NCBI RefSeq assembly: GCF_003367505.1
Contig: NZ_PXXX01000003.1
Coordinates: 42,350 to 106,349, forward strand
Length of the DNA: 64,000 nucleotides
Direction of reading: 5' to 3'
DNA from: Lysinibacillus capsici
Lineage (GTDB): Bacteria > Bacillota > Bacilli > Bacillales_A > Planococcaceae
The notes below the pieces were generated by a model. It was not told where the DNA came from. It saw only the letters and a list, made by a program, of their open reading frames with translations, and did no database searches. A program made the translations under genes and the position numbers. Position 1 is the stretch's first letter. Every line of letters begins with the position of its first letter. Shown piece after piece: positions 1 through 7,705 of this stretch.

Positions 1-513
1 AATAGATAATTCGTATCCCATTTCAATACAGTTAGGAATACTATCCGCAACAACGCGACGAACTACAGGGTTTGTTGTCTCCAACGCAGCAGTTGTCATA
101 CATTTTGCTGCTCCTTTTTGAGCTCCAAGTAAAAATCCGGAAATAGCTTCATCATTAATTTCATTAGCGTTTTGCATCGGCTTTTTTGGTTGACCAGGAT
201 TTAGGCCATATTTGAAATCATTTCCTGTTTCCATTTGGTAACGTCCTGTTGGAACAGATGGATCGTGTCCTGTTTTAAAGGACTCTACGATCGTATTGTA
301 CATACCAAGAGTGAAATTATATTGGCGATCCAAAATGTTGAGTAATTCAGGATCTTTTACATGGGGACGCAAAATAATCGCTTGGTTCATACCTGCAATA
401 ATTTCGCCAATTGTTTCATGCATGTCCATCATTTCATGTCCACCATGATTTAGGCTATGTTGTTGATTTAAATTTGTTTGGTTTGATGATTCATTGTAAA
501 ACGATTGTGACAA
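1..513 (-). CDS. CotF-family spore coat protein, 3' end cut by window edge
   Basis: Reading the minus strand from a TTG at 511-513 gives 171 codons open to the window edge. A strong GGAGG lies just upstream (about 521-529), which decides the TTG start. The protein has a polar Q/N/H-rich start, then a helical segment (GEIIAGMNQAIILRPHV, DRQYNFTLGMYN) and a second helical half (ISGFLLGAQKGAAKC, PVVRRVVADSIPNC) typical of CotF-like coat proteins, which pack as ferritin-like helices in the spore coat. Family members are about 160-180 residues, so only a short C-terminal piece is missing. The role in the outer spore layers is inferred from the family. Confidence 0.8.
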   Translation of the reverse strand, partial: MSQSFYNESSNQTNLNQQHSLNHGGHEMMDMHETIGEIIAGMNQAIILRPHVKDPELLNILDRQYNFTLGMYNTIVESFKTGHDPSVPTGRYQMETGNDFKYGLNPGQPKKPMQNANEINDEAISGFLLGAQKGAAKCMTTAALETTNPVVRRVVADSIPNCIEMGYELSI

Positions 514-646
514 AAAAAACGCCTCCTCAATAATTTTTTGTTGCAGTATTTAGTATGTCGTGTCAATTCAATTTCATACGGTATAAATGTAAAGGTAAAA
601 ATGTAGACTAAAGATAGAAGGAAAAGCAAGTCAAGGAGGCTTAAAA

Positions 647-1228
647 TTGAAAAAGTTACTTGGACCAATTGGAATAATTGTCATCATTCTTGTTGTAATC
701 GCCTTATTATTTATACCTAAATACAATAGTCTGGTGACAGCCGAGGAAAATGTTGATTCTAAATGGGCACAAGTTGAAAATCAGCTCCAACGTCGCTATG
801 ATTTGATTCCCAATCTAGTGGAATCTGTGAAAGGCTATGCGAATCATGAGCAAGAGGTGATAGCGAATATTACGGAGGCACGTGCACAAATGGGAAGTGC
901 AAGCTCACCAGAGGAGCAAGCTGTTGCCAATGATGCTTTAACTGGCGCTCTTAGTCGTTTACTAGTAGTTGTAGAAAATTACCCAAACTTAAAGGCAGAT
1001 GCAAACTTCCGCCAGTTAATGGATGAGCTAGCAGGTACGGAAAATCGTCTGGCAGTAGCACGTGAGGATTACAATAATGAGGTGCAGCAATTCAATAAAC
1101 ATGTTAAACGTTTCCCGGGGAATTTAATGGCAGGGATGTTTGGCTTTGAACAAAAAGAATACTTTAAAGCCACAGCAGGAGCTGACAAAGCACCATCTAT
1201 CGATTTTAGTCAATCGGGTACACATTAA
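647..1228 (+). CDS. lemA: LemA family membrane protein
   Basis: The 193-residue protein has one N-terminal membrane helix (about residues 5-23, rich in I/V/L) followed by the LemA helical bundle. Family hallmarks are visible: the AEENVDSKWAQVENQLQRR segment, then YDLIPNLVESVKGYA, and the late LAVAREDYNNEVQQFNKHVKRFP motif. The start is TTG at 647, 7 bases after AAGGAGG (632-638). LemA proteins are membrane-anchored with the bundle outside the membrane; their function is not established. The stop shares one base with the start of the next gene, so the pair is translationally coupled. Confidence 0.93.
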   Translation: MKKLLGPIGIIVIILVVIALLFIPKYNSLVTAEENVDSKWAQVENQLQRRYDLIPNLVESVKGYANHEQEVIANITEARAQMGSASSPEEQAVANDALTGALSRLLVVVENYPNLKADANFRQLMDELAGTENRLAVAREDYNNEVQQFNKHVKRFPGNLMAGMFGFEQKEYFKATAGADKAPSIDFSQSGTH

Positions 1229-1974
1229 TGAAACGCTGCATTGTACAGATAATCATCGTTTGTTCGATGCTTCTTTTTTTCTCGAATCTAGCAGAAGCAA
1301 CAATGCCATCACCGATGAAAAATACGTATATACATGACTTTGCCAATGTAATTTCTGCGAATGTCAAAGAAGAGATAAATCAATATTCTGAGCAGTTGGA
1401 TCAAGGCACGGGTGCTGAAATCATGGTAGTCACAGTTGATAGTCTTCATGGACAAGAGCCGAAAATGTATGCGACAAAATTGATTCGGTCATGGGGCATT
1501 GGTGACAAGGAAAAAAATAACGGTGTCCTGATTTTAGCTACCTTAGGTCAAGGGGAAGGAAATAACGACGTTGTAATTGCCGTGGGTCAGGGATTAGAAG
1601 GAGCATTACCAGATGGTAAATTAGGACGCATTTTAGATAATGCATTTTATCCCTCAGCAAGTGCTGGTAATCTAGACCAAGCTTTTCAAGCAACCTATTC
1701 TGAAGTTTTCCGCGCTGTTGCCCAAGAGTATAATTGGAACGGTGATTTGCCAGCGCAAACAAAAGAAGAGGATGACATACCCACTTGGTTAATTATCCTA
1801 ATCATTATCGTTGTTATTATTATCTATTCATTCTTTTCGAAAGGCGGCGGAGGTCCTCGCTCTGGAGGCTATGGCGGTTATCCAGGAAGTTTTGGTGGAG
1901 GTTCGAGTAGAGGGGGCTTTGGCGGATTTGGTGGCGGATCTTCTGCTGGTGGAGGAGCAAGCAGGAAATTTTAA
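1228..1974 (+). CDS. TPM-domain (YgcG-like) secreted/membrane protein
   Basis: This 248-aa protein starts with a signal peptide (about residues 1-25), continues with a TPM domain (about 35-165; IHDFANVIS, GAEIMVVTVDS, NNGVLILATL, GQGLEGALPDGKLGRILD), then a membrane helix (about 184-203) and a glycine-rich tail ending SRKF. TPM proteins paired with LemA are common; some TPM domains have been linked to photosystem repair and phosphatase activity, but the bacterial role is open. ATG overlaps the lemA stop (TAATG), so both are made from one transcript. The Gly/Ser tail is low complexity and is expected for the family. Confidence 0.9.
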   Translation: MKRCIVQIIIVCSMLLFFSNLAEATMPSPMKNTYIHDFANVISANVKEEINQYSEQLDQGTGAEIMVVTVDSLHGQEPKMYATKLIRSWGIGDKEKNNGVLILATLGQGEGNNDVVIAVGQGLEGALPDGKLGRILDNAFYPSASAGNLDQAFQATYSEVFRAVAQEYNWNGDLPAQTKEEDDIPTWLIILIIIVVIIIYSFFSKGGGGPRSGGYGGYPGSFGGGSSRGGFGGFGGGSSAGGGASRKF

Positions 1975-1983
1975 TAGAGTATG

Positions 1984-2014
1984 GCGAACTATTCTATATA
2001 GTTCGCTTTCATTT
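1984..2014 (+). terminator. Rho-independent terminator after lemA-TPM pair
   Basis: The 9-bp stem GCGAACTAT / ATAGTTCGC (1984-1992 and 1998-2006) has a 5-nt loop and is followed by TTTCATTTT. It begins 9 bases after the TPM stop codon. Confidence 0.85.
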
Positions 2015-2041
2015 TGGCTTAATTTAAAAACCTCTCAATTA

Positions 2042-2069
2042 TTGACAATAATGCTAGAATTGTTATAAT
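2042..2069 (+). promoter_or_regulatory. Sigma-A promoter of the S9 peptidase gene
   Basis: TTGACA (2042-2047) and TATAAT (2064-2069) are both consensus, separated by 16 bases, and TG at 2061-2062 makes an extended -10. It is the strongest-looking promoter in this part of the window. Confidence 0.85.
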
Positions 2070-2075
2070 TTAAAT

Positions 2076-2092
2076 ATATCGACAAACGATAT
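2076..2092. promoter_or_regulatory. Small inverted repeat at the S9 peptidase start of transcription
   Basis: ATATCG (2076-2081) and CGATAT (2087-2092) flank ACAAA. The position just downstream of the -10 box fits an operator or a 5' hairpin. No regulator is identified. Confidence 0.35.
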
Positions 2093-2121
2093 AGCGTAAA
2101 CTGATATAGGGAGGAATCATT

Positions 2122-4395
2122 TTGAAAAAAAGATTTTTATCTGCATCGTTAGCAATTATTTTAACAACCTCTGTAGTTATTCCTGCAACAATGCAAGAAG
2201 TCCGTGCTGCAAATGAAACTAATAGCACAGTAACAGCACAAGAAGAACGTGTGTCAGCGCAGGAATTTTTGAATTTAGCTGTAACAACTTTAACATTCCA
2301 ACACGGTTCAGATTCAATGCGTCAACAAATTATTGATAAATGGGTCAAGGCTGGAGAATTCACAGATTTAAGTTTGACAATTAAACGTGATGAAGCGGCT
2401 CGTATTTTAGTTAGAGCGTTAAATAAAGAAGAAAAAGAAGCTTCGCTTGCTGACTATTTAGAGAAGGCCAATAAGATTGGTTTATTTAATGGCTTAACAT
2501 TAAATACAGAAGCAATTTCAAAACAAGATGCAGTAAAAATATTAAACAATGCAAAACAAATAAAAAATGGTTCCAATCATGAAGGTGTAAAGGAAATTTC
2601 AGTTGAAGACTTTATGAAAAATCCTGGTAATTTTGGTTATGAACTTTCGCCAGATGGCAATTACATTACTTTTTCCTCTGCTTGGGAGAACAGAGCGAAT
2701 GTTTTCGTGAAAAAGATGAATGATGATAGTGAGCCTGTTCGTGTTTCCAATTCAAAAGATCGAGACGTTGCAGGATTTTACTGGAAGGATAATAATTTAC
2801 TCTACGTAAAGGATAAAGGTGGAGATGAGAATTTCCATATTTATTCTACAACATTTAATGGCTCTGAGGAAAAAGATCTAACGCCATATCCAAATGTCAC
2901 AGTTGGGATATTAAGTGGCCTACAGGGTGTTAAAGATGAAATTCTTATCATGATGAATAAGGAAGATGCAACAGTTTTTGATGTCTACAAGTTGAATGTA
3001 AAGACTGGGGAAACAACTCACGTTGCAAAAAATCCGGGTAATATTACGAGCTGGCTAGCCGATCGCAATGGAAATGTGCGAATTGCCGTAGCCTCAGATG
3101 GTGTGGAAGGAACGATCCTTTATCGAGATTCTGAAAAGGATGAATTCAAGCCATTTATTGAAATGGAAGCTGGAGATGAAGTAATGCCACTAGCTTTCTC
3201 AAAAGACAATCAATACATTTACGCTACATCTAACAAAGGTAGAGACAAAGTAGAAGTTGTGAAATACGACTTAAAAGGTAATGAAGAAGTAATTATGTCT
3301 AATGATCAAGTAGATGTTTCTGGTGTCTTATATAGTGCCGAACACGATAAATTGCTATATGGTGCGTATATAACAGATAAACCACATTACCAATTCTTTG
3401 ACGAGAACTTTGAAAAGCTTTTCCGTAAAATCCAAAGCAAGCTGAATGTGCATGAAAGTGAGCTTGGTATCAATGATTACAATAAAGAAATGACCAAATT
3501 TATTGTGAGTGTTTCAAGTGATACTGTCTATGGAAAATATTATTATTACGATTCTACGACAGATGAATTAACCGAGTTGGCCACTTTAAGCCCTTGGTTA
3601 AATCCGAATGAACTGGCAGAAATGCATCCAATTTCATATAAGAGCCGAGATGGCTTAACGATTAATGGCTATTTAACTTTACCGAAAAATAAAGAAGCAA
3701 AAGATCTCCCTCTTATTGTCAATCCTCATGGTGGGCCTTGGGCACGTGATATGTGGGGCTTCAACCCAGAAGTACAATTATTAGCTAATCGTGGCTATGC
3801 AGTGCTACAGGTGAATTTCCGTTCATCAACTGGATATGGTAAAGAATTCCTTCAGGCTGGTAATAAGCAATGGGGTCTGAAGATTCAAGATGACATCACT
3901 GATGGTGTCCAATGGGCAATTGACCAAGGCATTGCAGACCCTGATCGCATCGGTATTTATGGGGCATCATTTGGTGGTTATGCAACATTAGCGGGTATTA
4001 CGTATACACCTGATTTATATGCTGCTGCAGTTGATTATGTAGGGGTATCTAACATATTTACATTATTAAATACCATCCCTCCTTACTGGGAAACTATGCG
4101 TAACATGTTTTATGAGCGCGTAGGTCATCCAGAGAAAGACAAAGAATTGTTAACTGCTGTTTCACCAGTTTTCCATGCAGATAAAATCAAAACACCATTA
4201 TTTGTCGCACAAGGAGCAAATGACCCACGTGTAAACAAAGCAGAATCCGATCAAATTGTGGAAGCCTTACGCGCTAGAGGTGTGGATGTAGAGTACATGC
4301 TAAAAGATAATGAAGGACATGGCTTTGCAAATGAAGAAAATAGAATTGAATTCTATAATGCCATGGTAAAATTCTTCGATAGTCATTTAAAATAA
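2122..4395 (+). CDS. Secreted S9-family (prolyl oligopeptidase-type) serine peptidase
   Basis: The 757-aa product starts at TTG 2122 after GGGAGG. It has a signal peptide (about 1-29, ending VRAA), an SLH-like segment (about 45-150), a beta-propeller region (about 165-470) and a C-terminal alpha/beta-hydrolase domain. The catalytic triad is readable: Ser616 in GASFGG, Asp701 in GANDPRV and His733 in EGHGF; NPHGGPWARD is the oxyanion-side motif. Such enzymes cleave short peptides after proline or act as dipeptidyl/acylaminoacyl peptidases. The signal and SLH-like segment suggest an extracellular, wall-associated location. Substrate specificity cannot be read from the sequence. Confidence 0.9.
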   Translation: MKKRFLSASLAIILTTSVVIPATMQEVRAANETNSTVTAQEERVSAQEFLNLAVTTLTFQHGSDSMRQQIIDKWVKAGEFTDLSLTIKRDEAARILVRALNKEEKEASLADYLEKANKIGLFNGLTLNTEAISKQDAVKILNNAKQIKNGSNHEGVKEISVEDFMKNPGNFGYELSPDGNYITFSSAWENRANVFVKKMNDDSEPVRVSNSKDRDVAGFYWKDNNLLYVKDKGGDENFHIYSTTFNGSEEKDLTPYPNVTVGILSGLQGVKDEILIMMNKEDATVFDVYKLNVKTGETTHVAKNPGNITSWLADRNGNVRIAVASDGVEGTILYRDSEKDEFKPFIEMEAGDEVMPLAFSKDNQYIYATSNKGRDKVEVVKYDLKGNEEVIMSNDQVDVSGVLYSAEHDKLLYGAYITDKPHYQFFDENFEKLFRKIQSKLNVHESELGINDYNKEMTKFIVSVSSDTVYGKYYYYDSTTDELTELATLSPWLNPNELAEMHPISYKSRDGLTINGYLTLPKNKEAKDLPLIVNPHGGPWARDMWGFNPEVQLLANRGYAVLQVNFRSSTGYGKEFLQAGNKQWGLKIQDDITDGVQWAIDQGIADPDRIGIYGASFGGYATLAGITYTPDLYAAAVDYVGVSNIFTLLNTIPPYWETMRNMFYERVGHPEKDKELLTAVSPVFHADKIKTPLFVAQGANDPRVNKAESDQIVEALRARGVDVEYMLKDNEGHGFANEENRIEFYNAMVKFFDSHLK

Positions 4396-4406
4396 TTTAA
4401 AACGAA

Positions 4407-4449
4407 AGGCATTGATGTGTAGCTTGCTCACAATCAATGCCTTTTTTTA
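4407..4449. terminator. Bidirectional terminator between convergent genes
   Basis: AGGCATTGAT (4407-4416) and ATCAATGCCT (4433-4442) form a 10-bp stem, followed by a T-run (4442-4448). The complementary A-rich side (AAAACGAAA) serves the minus-strand MocR gene less well. Confidence 0.85.
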
Positions 4450-5823
4450 TTACAATAGGTGAATGGGATTTGGATAGCGCATTTTACGTTCAAATGATGA
4501 AATGCACAGTGCTAGTTCCTCAATACCAGTATAAATTAATGGTTCATCTACCTGAGAAATACTTAAACGAATAAGATTATCTTTTTTAAATTCTGGTAGA
4601 TACATTCTAGCAGCGTCATCCATCAATATATTTTTTTCCTTTAATAAATGAACCACCTGCCTAGCACTTACATTATCAGGAAGAACAACGGAAAGATAAA
4701 AGCCTGATACTGGTTTCGTATAGTTAGTAGAGGTGGGAAGTAATGATTCGCAAGCCTCCTGTAAAACGCTCATTTTTCTTACATAAAGCTCTTTAATCTT
4801 TTTAATATGACTATTAAACATACCGCTTTTTAAATAAATGTCTAAGGCACCCTGCGAGAGCACAGAGCTATTGAAATCAGCACTAAATTTATAACGTAGA
4901 AAATGATTTGTCATTATAGTGGGAAGGACGACTGTCGCTACTCTTAAACCCGGAAGAAATACCTTTGAAAAGCTTTTAATATAAATAACCCTGCCAGTGG
5001 GATTAAAAGAAAAAAACGGATCCGCTTTTTTATTAGGATCTAAATCTCCTAAAAAATCATCCTCCACAATATAAACATCATATTTTTCTGCTAATTCCAC
5101 AATCTTTCTTTTTTCGTCATTTGTATAGCTATGACCAAGAGGATTATGGAATCTCGGCACAGTATAAAAAAACTTAATGTCATTATTGCGAAAAATATAG
5201 TCAAGACGATCTAAATCAATGCCCTCCATTGTTAAATCAATCCCAAAAGTTGTAGCTTGTTGCAGATGGACAGATTCTATAAAACCAAAATAGGTAGGCT
5301 GTTCTATTAATATATTATTTTTACCATTCGGAAAAGGCATTGCCGCTAGTAAATGTAATGCTTGCTGTGAGCCCGAGACAACAAATAATCGATCAGGTTC
5401 AGTAAAGACCTGTAAGTCCTGTAGATACTTAGCCAATTGTACACGCAGCGAGTAAAGCCCTTGCTGATCACTATAACTAAATAATTCTTCTTTATATGTG
5501 TCAATAGCTTGATTGATGCAATGCTGAAATTCAATATAGGGCATAATGCTTTTGTCTGGGCCAGCTGATAAAAAATCAATAACTTGTTGGTTTGTAGTTG
5601 GTTGCTCTATGTTATTCACAACATAATAGCCACTTTTGGGTTTGGAAAAAATAAGATGCTCCTTTTCTAATTCATTATACGCTCTTATCACTGTATTTTT
5701 ACTGCAGGAAAATTGCTCAGACAGTTGTCGAACGGAAGGTAGTTTACTGCCTGCAAGGAGCACACCATTAGCAAGCTGCTCTTTAATGTCCTCTACAACT
5801 TCTAAATATTTTGCAATCATCAT
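4450..5823 (-). CDS. MocR/GabR-type regulator (GntR wHTH fused to aminotransferase fold)
   Basis: The 457-aa protein combines a GntR winged helix (about 1-70; LPSVRQLSEQFSCSKNTVIRAYNELE) with a class I aminotransferase-like domain (about 110-440). The PLP lysine is in the SFSKVFLPGLR motif, and the N-P pair of HNPLGH is present. MocR proteins use PLP to sense vitamin B6 or an amino compound and regulate a neighbouring gene, here the divergent EamA transporter. The start may be the second ATG (5820), which sits 7 bases from GGAGG rather than 4. Two TACCAGG-type direct repeats lie in the shared intergenic region. Confidence 0.88.
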   Translation of the reverse strand: MMIAKYLEVVEDIKEQLANGVLLAGSKLPSVRQLSEQFSCSKNTVIRAYNELEKEHLIFSKPKSGYYVVNNIEQPTTNQQVIDFLSAGPDKSIMPYIEFQHCINQAIDTYKEELFSYSDQQGLYSLRVQLAKYLQDLQVFTEPDRLFVVSGSQQALHLLAAMPFPNGKNNILIEQPTYFGFIESVHLQQATTFGIDLTMEGIDLDRLDYIFRNNDIKFFYTVPRFHNPLGHSYTNDEKRKIVELAEKYDVYIVEDDFLGDLDPNKKADPFFSFNPTGRVIYIKSFSKVFLPGLRVATVVLPTIMTNHFLRYKFSADFNSSVLSQGALDIYLKSGMFNSHIKKIKELYVRKMSVLQEACESLLPTSTNYTKPVSGFYLSVVLPDNVSARQVVHLLKEKNILMDDAARMYLPEFKKDNLIRLSISQVDEPLIYTGIEELALCISSFERKMRYPNPIHLL

Positions 5824-5840
5824 CCTTCCTCCTTTATCTG

Positions 5841-5914
5841 TACCAGGACAGTTGGTAGAAAATTCTGTTTATTTTTGAGATAGCGCCACTTACTATGGAT
5901 TATACCAGGGACAG
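5841..5914. promoter_or_regulatory. Direct-repeat operator for the MocR regulator
   Basis: TACCAGGACAG (5841-5851) and TACCAGGGACAG (5903-5914) are direct repeats whose starts are 62 bp apart, about six helical turns. They lie between the MocR gene and the EamA gene. GabR and relatives bind direct repeats containing ACCA, so this is the expected type of site; binding is inferred. Confidence 0.6.
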
Positions 5915-5942
5915 ATGGAGAGGAAAATGAAAGGATGAGAAC

Positions 5943-6860
5943 ATGCAGGATAAAAGAAAAGAAAAAATAGGTTTGCTGTTAGGATTTGTGGGCGTAATTT
6001 GCTTTAGTCTAACGTTACCCGCAACAAGTACAGCTGTACCATATTTTGGAGCGACGATTGTAGGATTGGGGAGAGCTGTCATTGCGGCGTTCATCGTAGC
6101 CATTGTTTTACTTGTAAGAAAAGAAAGACTACCGACTGCTAGACAATTTAAAAGCTTGATAATAGTATCCTTTGGCGCTGTATTAGGGTTTCCTTTACTT
6201 ACATCTTGGGCAATGATAAGGTTACCAGTTTCTCACGGAGCGGTAGAATTAGCACTTTTACCTTTAGCGACTGCGGGCTTTGCTTTATTCAGAGCAGGTG
6301 AACGTCCCTCATTTAAGTTTTGGTTATCGAGTGTTATTGGGGCTATAGCCGTTATTATTTATGCTAGCTTTTTAGGCTTAGGCCAATTACATATGGCAGA
6401 TCTAGCATTATTAGCAGCAGTTGTAATATTAGGTCTTAGCTATGCAGAAGGAGGACAGTTAGCGAAGGAATTAGGGAGCTGGCAGGTGATTGCTTGGGCT
6501 ATTTTGATGGCGGCTCCCTTTTTTATTGTCCCTGTCATTTCCCAATTTTCCTTGGAAATGCTACATGCCCCTCTTACAGCGTGGGTTAGCCTGTTATATT
6601 TAGCTGTTGTCAGTCAGTTTTTAGCATATGTTGCTTGGTATGGGGGAATGGCTTTAGGAGGTATTGCAAGAGTTAGTCAGATCCAATATTTACAGCCATT
6701 TTTAATGATTCTTTTTGCTACGCTATTTTTAAATGAATCCATCTCTTGGTTTACGATCGTCGTGGCAATGATTGTCGTGATTTCCGTCATTGTTGGCAAA
6801 AATACAACCATTACAAAGAAGGATGCTAAGACAGCTCAAATAAACATCATCAAAGAATAG
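5943..6860 (+). CDS. EamA/DMT-family transporter
   Basis: This 305-aa protein has about ten hydrophobic helices in two repeats typical of the drug/metabolite transporter superfamily; GRAVIAAFIVAIVLLVRKE in the first half and YLQPFLMILFATLFLNESI in the second half are EamA-like. It is an inner-membrane exporter or permease of unknown substrate. It is divergent from the MocR gene, a common pairing in which the PLP-binding regulator controls an amino-acid or amine exporter. The start ATG at 5943 follows AAAGGATG. Confidence 0.88.
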   Translation: MQDKRKEKIGLLLGFVGVICFSLTLPATSTAVPYFGATIVGLGRAVIAAFIVAIVLLVRKERLPTARQFKSLIIVSFGAVLGFPLLTSWAMIRLPVSHGAVELALLPLATAGFALFRAGERPSFKFWLSSVIGAIAVIIYASFLGLGQLHMADLALLAAVVILGLSYAEGGQLAKELGSWQVIAWAILMAAPFFIVPVISQFSLEMLHAPLTAWVSLLYLAVVSQFLAYVAWYGGMALGGIARVSQIQYLQPFLMILFATLFLNESISWFTIVVAMIVVISVIVGKNTTITKKDAKTAQINIIKE

Positions 6861-6912
6861 TAGCCATTTCTACATTGCCACATCGTTTATAATAAAGGAG
6901 GAGGTGCTATCT

Positions 6913-7146
6913 ATGAAGATTCAATTTTTTAGTCGGGCGAATTGTCCTTTATGTGTAGAAGGATTACAGACATTAAAGCTTGTTCAGGAAGATGTTCTAT
7001 TTGATATTGAAATAATTGATATAGAGCAGGATGATCGTATACATGAAAAATATATGCTAATGATTCCGGTAGTTGAAAAAGAGGGTGTCGTCATTCAGTA
7101 TGGTCATTTAGATTATGCCACGTTAATGGAGCGATTAGGCAGTTAA
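6913..7146 (+). CDS. Glutaredoxin-like thioredoxin-fold protein (DUF836 type)
   Basis: The 77-aa cytoplasmic protein starts FFSRANCPLC, a thioredoxin-fold CxxC motif (CPLC), and contains the conserved MIPVVEKEG cis-proline turn. It resembles DUF836/glutaredoxin-like small redox proteins. An in-frame GTG at 6904 lies inside the ribosome site AAGGAGGAGG, so ATG 6913, 8-9 bases downstream, is taken as the start. A TATAAT lies at 6888-6893 but no good -35 box is visible. The redox partner is unknown. Confidence 0.82.
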   Translation: MKIQFFSRANCPLCVEGLQTLKLVQEDVLFDIEIIDIEQDDRIHEKYMLMIPVVEKEGVVIQYGHLDYATLMERLGS

Positions 7147-7212
7147 TCTACTGAAAGTATAAAGAATTATTAACGGTATAAATGACTTTATTATTAGCTG
7201 TCATTCTCACAA

Positions 7213-7260
7213 TTCACAAATTGTTCAATGAAAGCGGTTTGAATTTGAACAGTTTGTGAA
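7213..7260. repeat. Long near-perfect inverted repeat, 16-bp stem
   Basis: TTCACAAATTGTTCAA (7213-7228) pairs with 7245-7260 with a single G-T wobble, leaving a 16-nt loop. There is no T-run after it. It lies in the 261-bp gap between the glutaredoxin-like gene and a 40-aa gene, where no other feature is visible. It could be an operator, an RNA hairpin or a weak terminator. Confidence 0.6.
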
Positions 7261-7407
7261 GACCTTCACATTAGACTTTCTTTTCCTAAAAATCGGAGTA
7301 GAATAGGTATCAAGTAAGAAGTTGTTATAAAACAGTTTAGCAAATGTATCACAAATTTTAGTGGTTGTTATATTACAAAAATGAATGATGTGAAGGGAGA
7401 TTTTACA

Positions 7408-7530
7408 ATGTGGGTTATTACAGTATTTGAGAAAAAGGACGTTCGTATTTTTGAATTTACAAATAAAACTGAAGCAACAAAAGCTTTAGAAGGTTTTAAA
7501 AAGAATGCGATTTTATCTTTCACTAAATAA
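7408..7530 (+). CDS. Small conserved-type protein, 40 aa
   Basis: ATG 7408 follows AAGGGAGA by 7 bases and opens a 40-codon frame beginning MWVITVFEKKDVRIFEFTN and ending ILSFTK. The codon use and amphipathic beta/alpha pattern are protein-like, and similar short 'MWVIT' proteins occur in Bacillaceae as far as I recall. It is followed directly by a strong terminator, so it ends a transcription unit. Function unknown. Confidence 0.65.
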   Translation: MWVITVFEKKDVRIFEFTNKTEATKALEGFKKNAILSFTK

Positions 7531-7539
7531 GTTCAACAA

Positions 7540-7578
7540 AGTCTTGTAGCTGTTTTTAGAGCTATGAGGCTTTTTTTT
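7540..7578 (+). terminator. Rho-independent terminator upstream of cggR
   Basis: The 12-bp stem (7540-7551 with 7560-7571, three wobble pairs) has an 8-nt loop and is followed by eight T residues. Confidence 0.85.
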
Positions 7579-7598
7579 ATCCAGAACAATACAACTAC

Positions 7599-7627
7599 TT
7601 GCACTTTAAAACAATGCATATTATAAT
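7599..7627 (+). promoter_or_regulatory. Sigma-A promoter of the cggR operon
   Basis: TTGCAC (7599-7604) and TATAAT (7622-7627) are 17 bases apart, placing transcription start near 7634, just before the putative CggR operator. Confidence 0.85.
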
Positions 7628-7635
7628 AAAAGCAT

Positions 7636-7679
7636 AAGTGGGACACAAAATAATTAAGTGGGTTAAAAACAAACCCACC
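7636..7679. promoter_or_regulatory. Putative CggR operator
   Basis: AAGTGGGACACAAAA (7636-7650) and AAGTGGGTTAAAAAC (7656-7670) are direct repeats 20 bp apart, with AACCCACC (7672-7679) completing an inverted repeat GTGGGTT/AACCCAC. The B. subtilis CggR operator is two direct GGGAC-containing repeats at the same place (between promoter and cggR), so this is the likely autoregulatory site sensing fructose-1,6-bisphosphate through CggR. Confidence 0.7.
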
Positions 7680-7705
7680 ACTATTAATTAGGGGAGTAGA
7701 TAGAT

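Noticed and set aside
550..600. Sporulation sigma-factor promoter (CATACGGTA) near lemA
   Set aside because: It matches a -10-like pattern only; no -35 partner at proper spacing was found and it points to lemA, not the coat gene.
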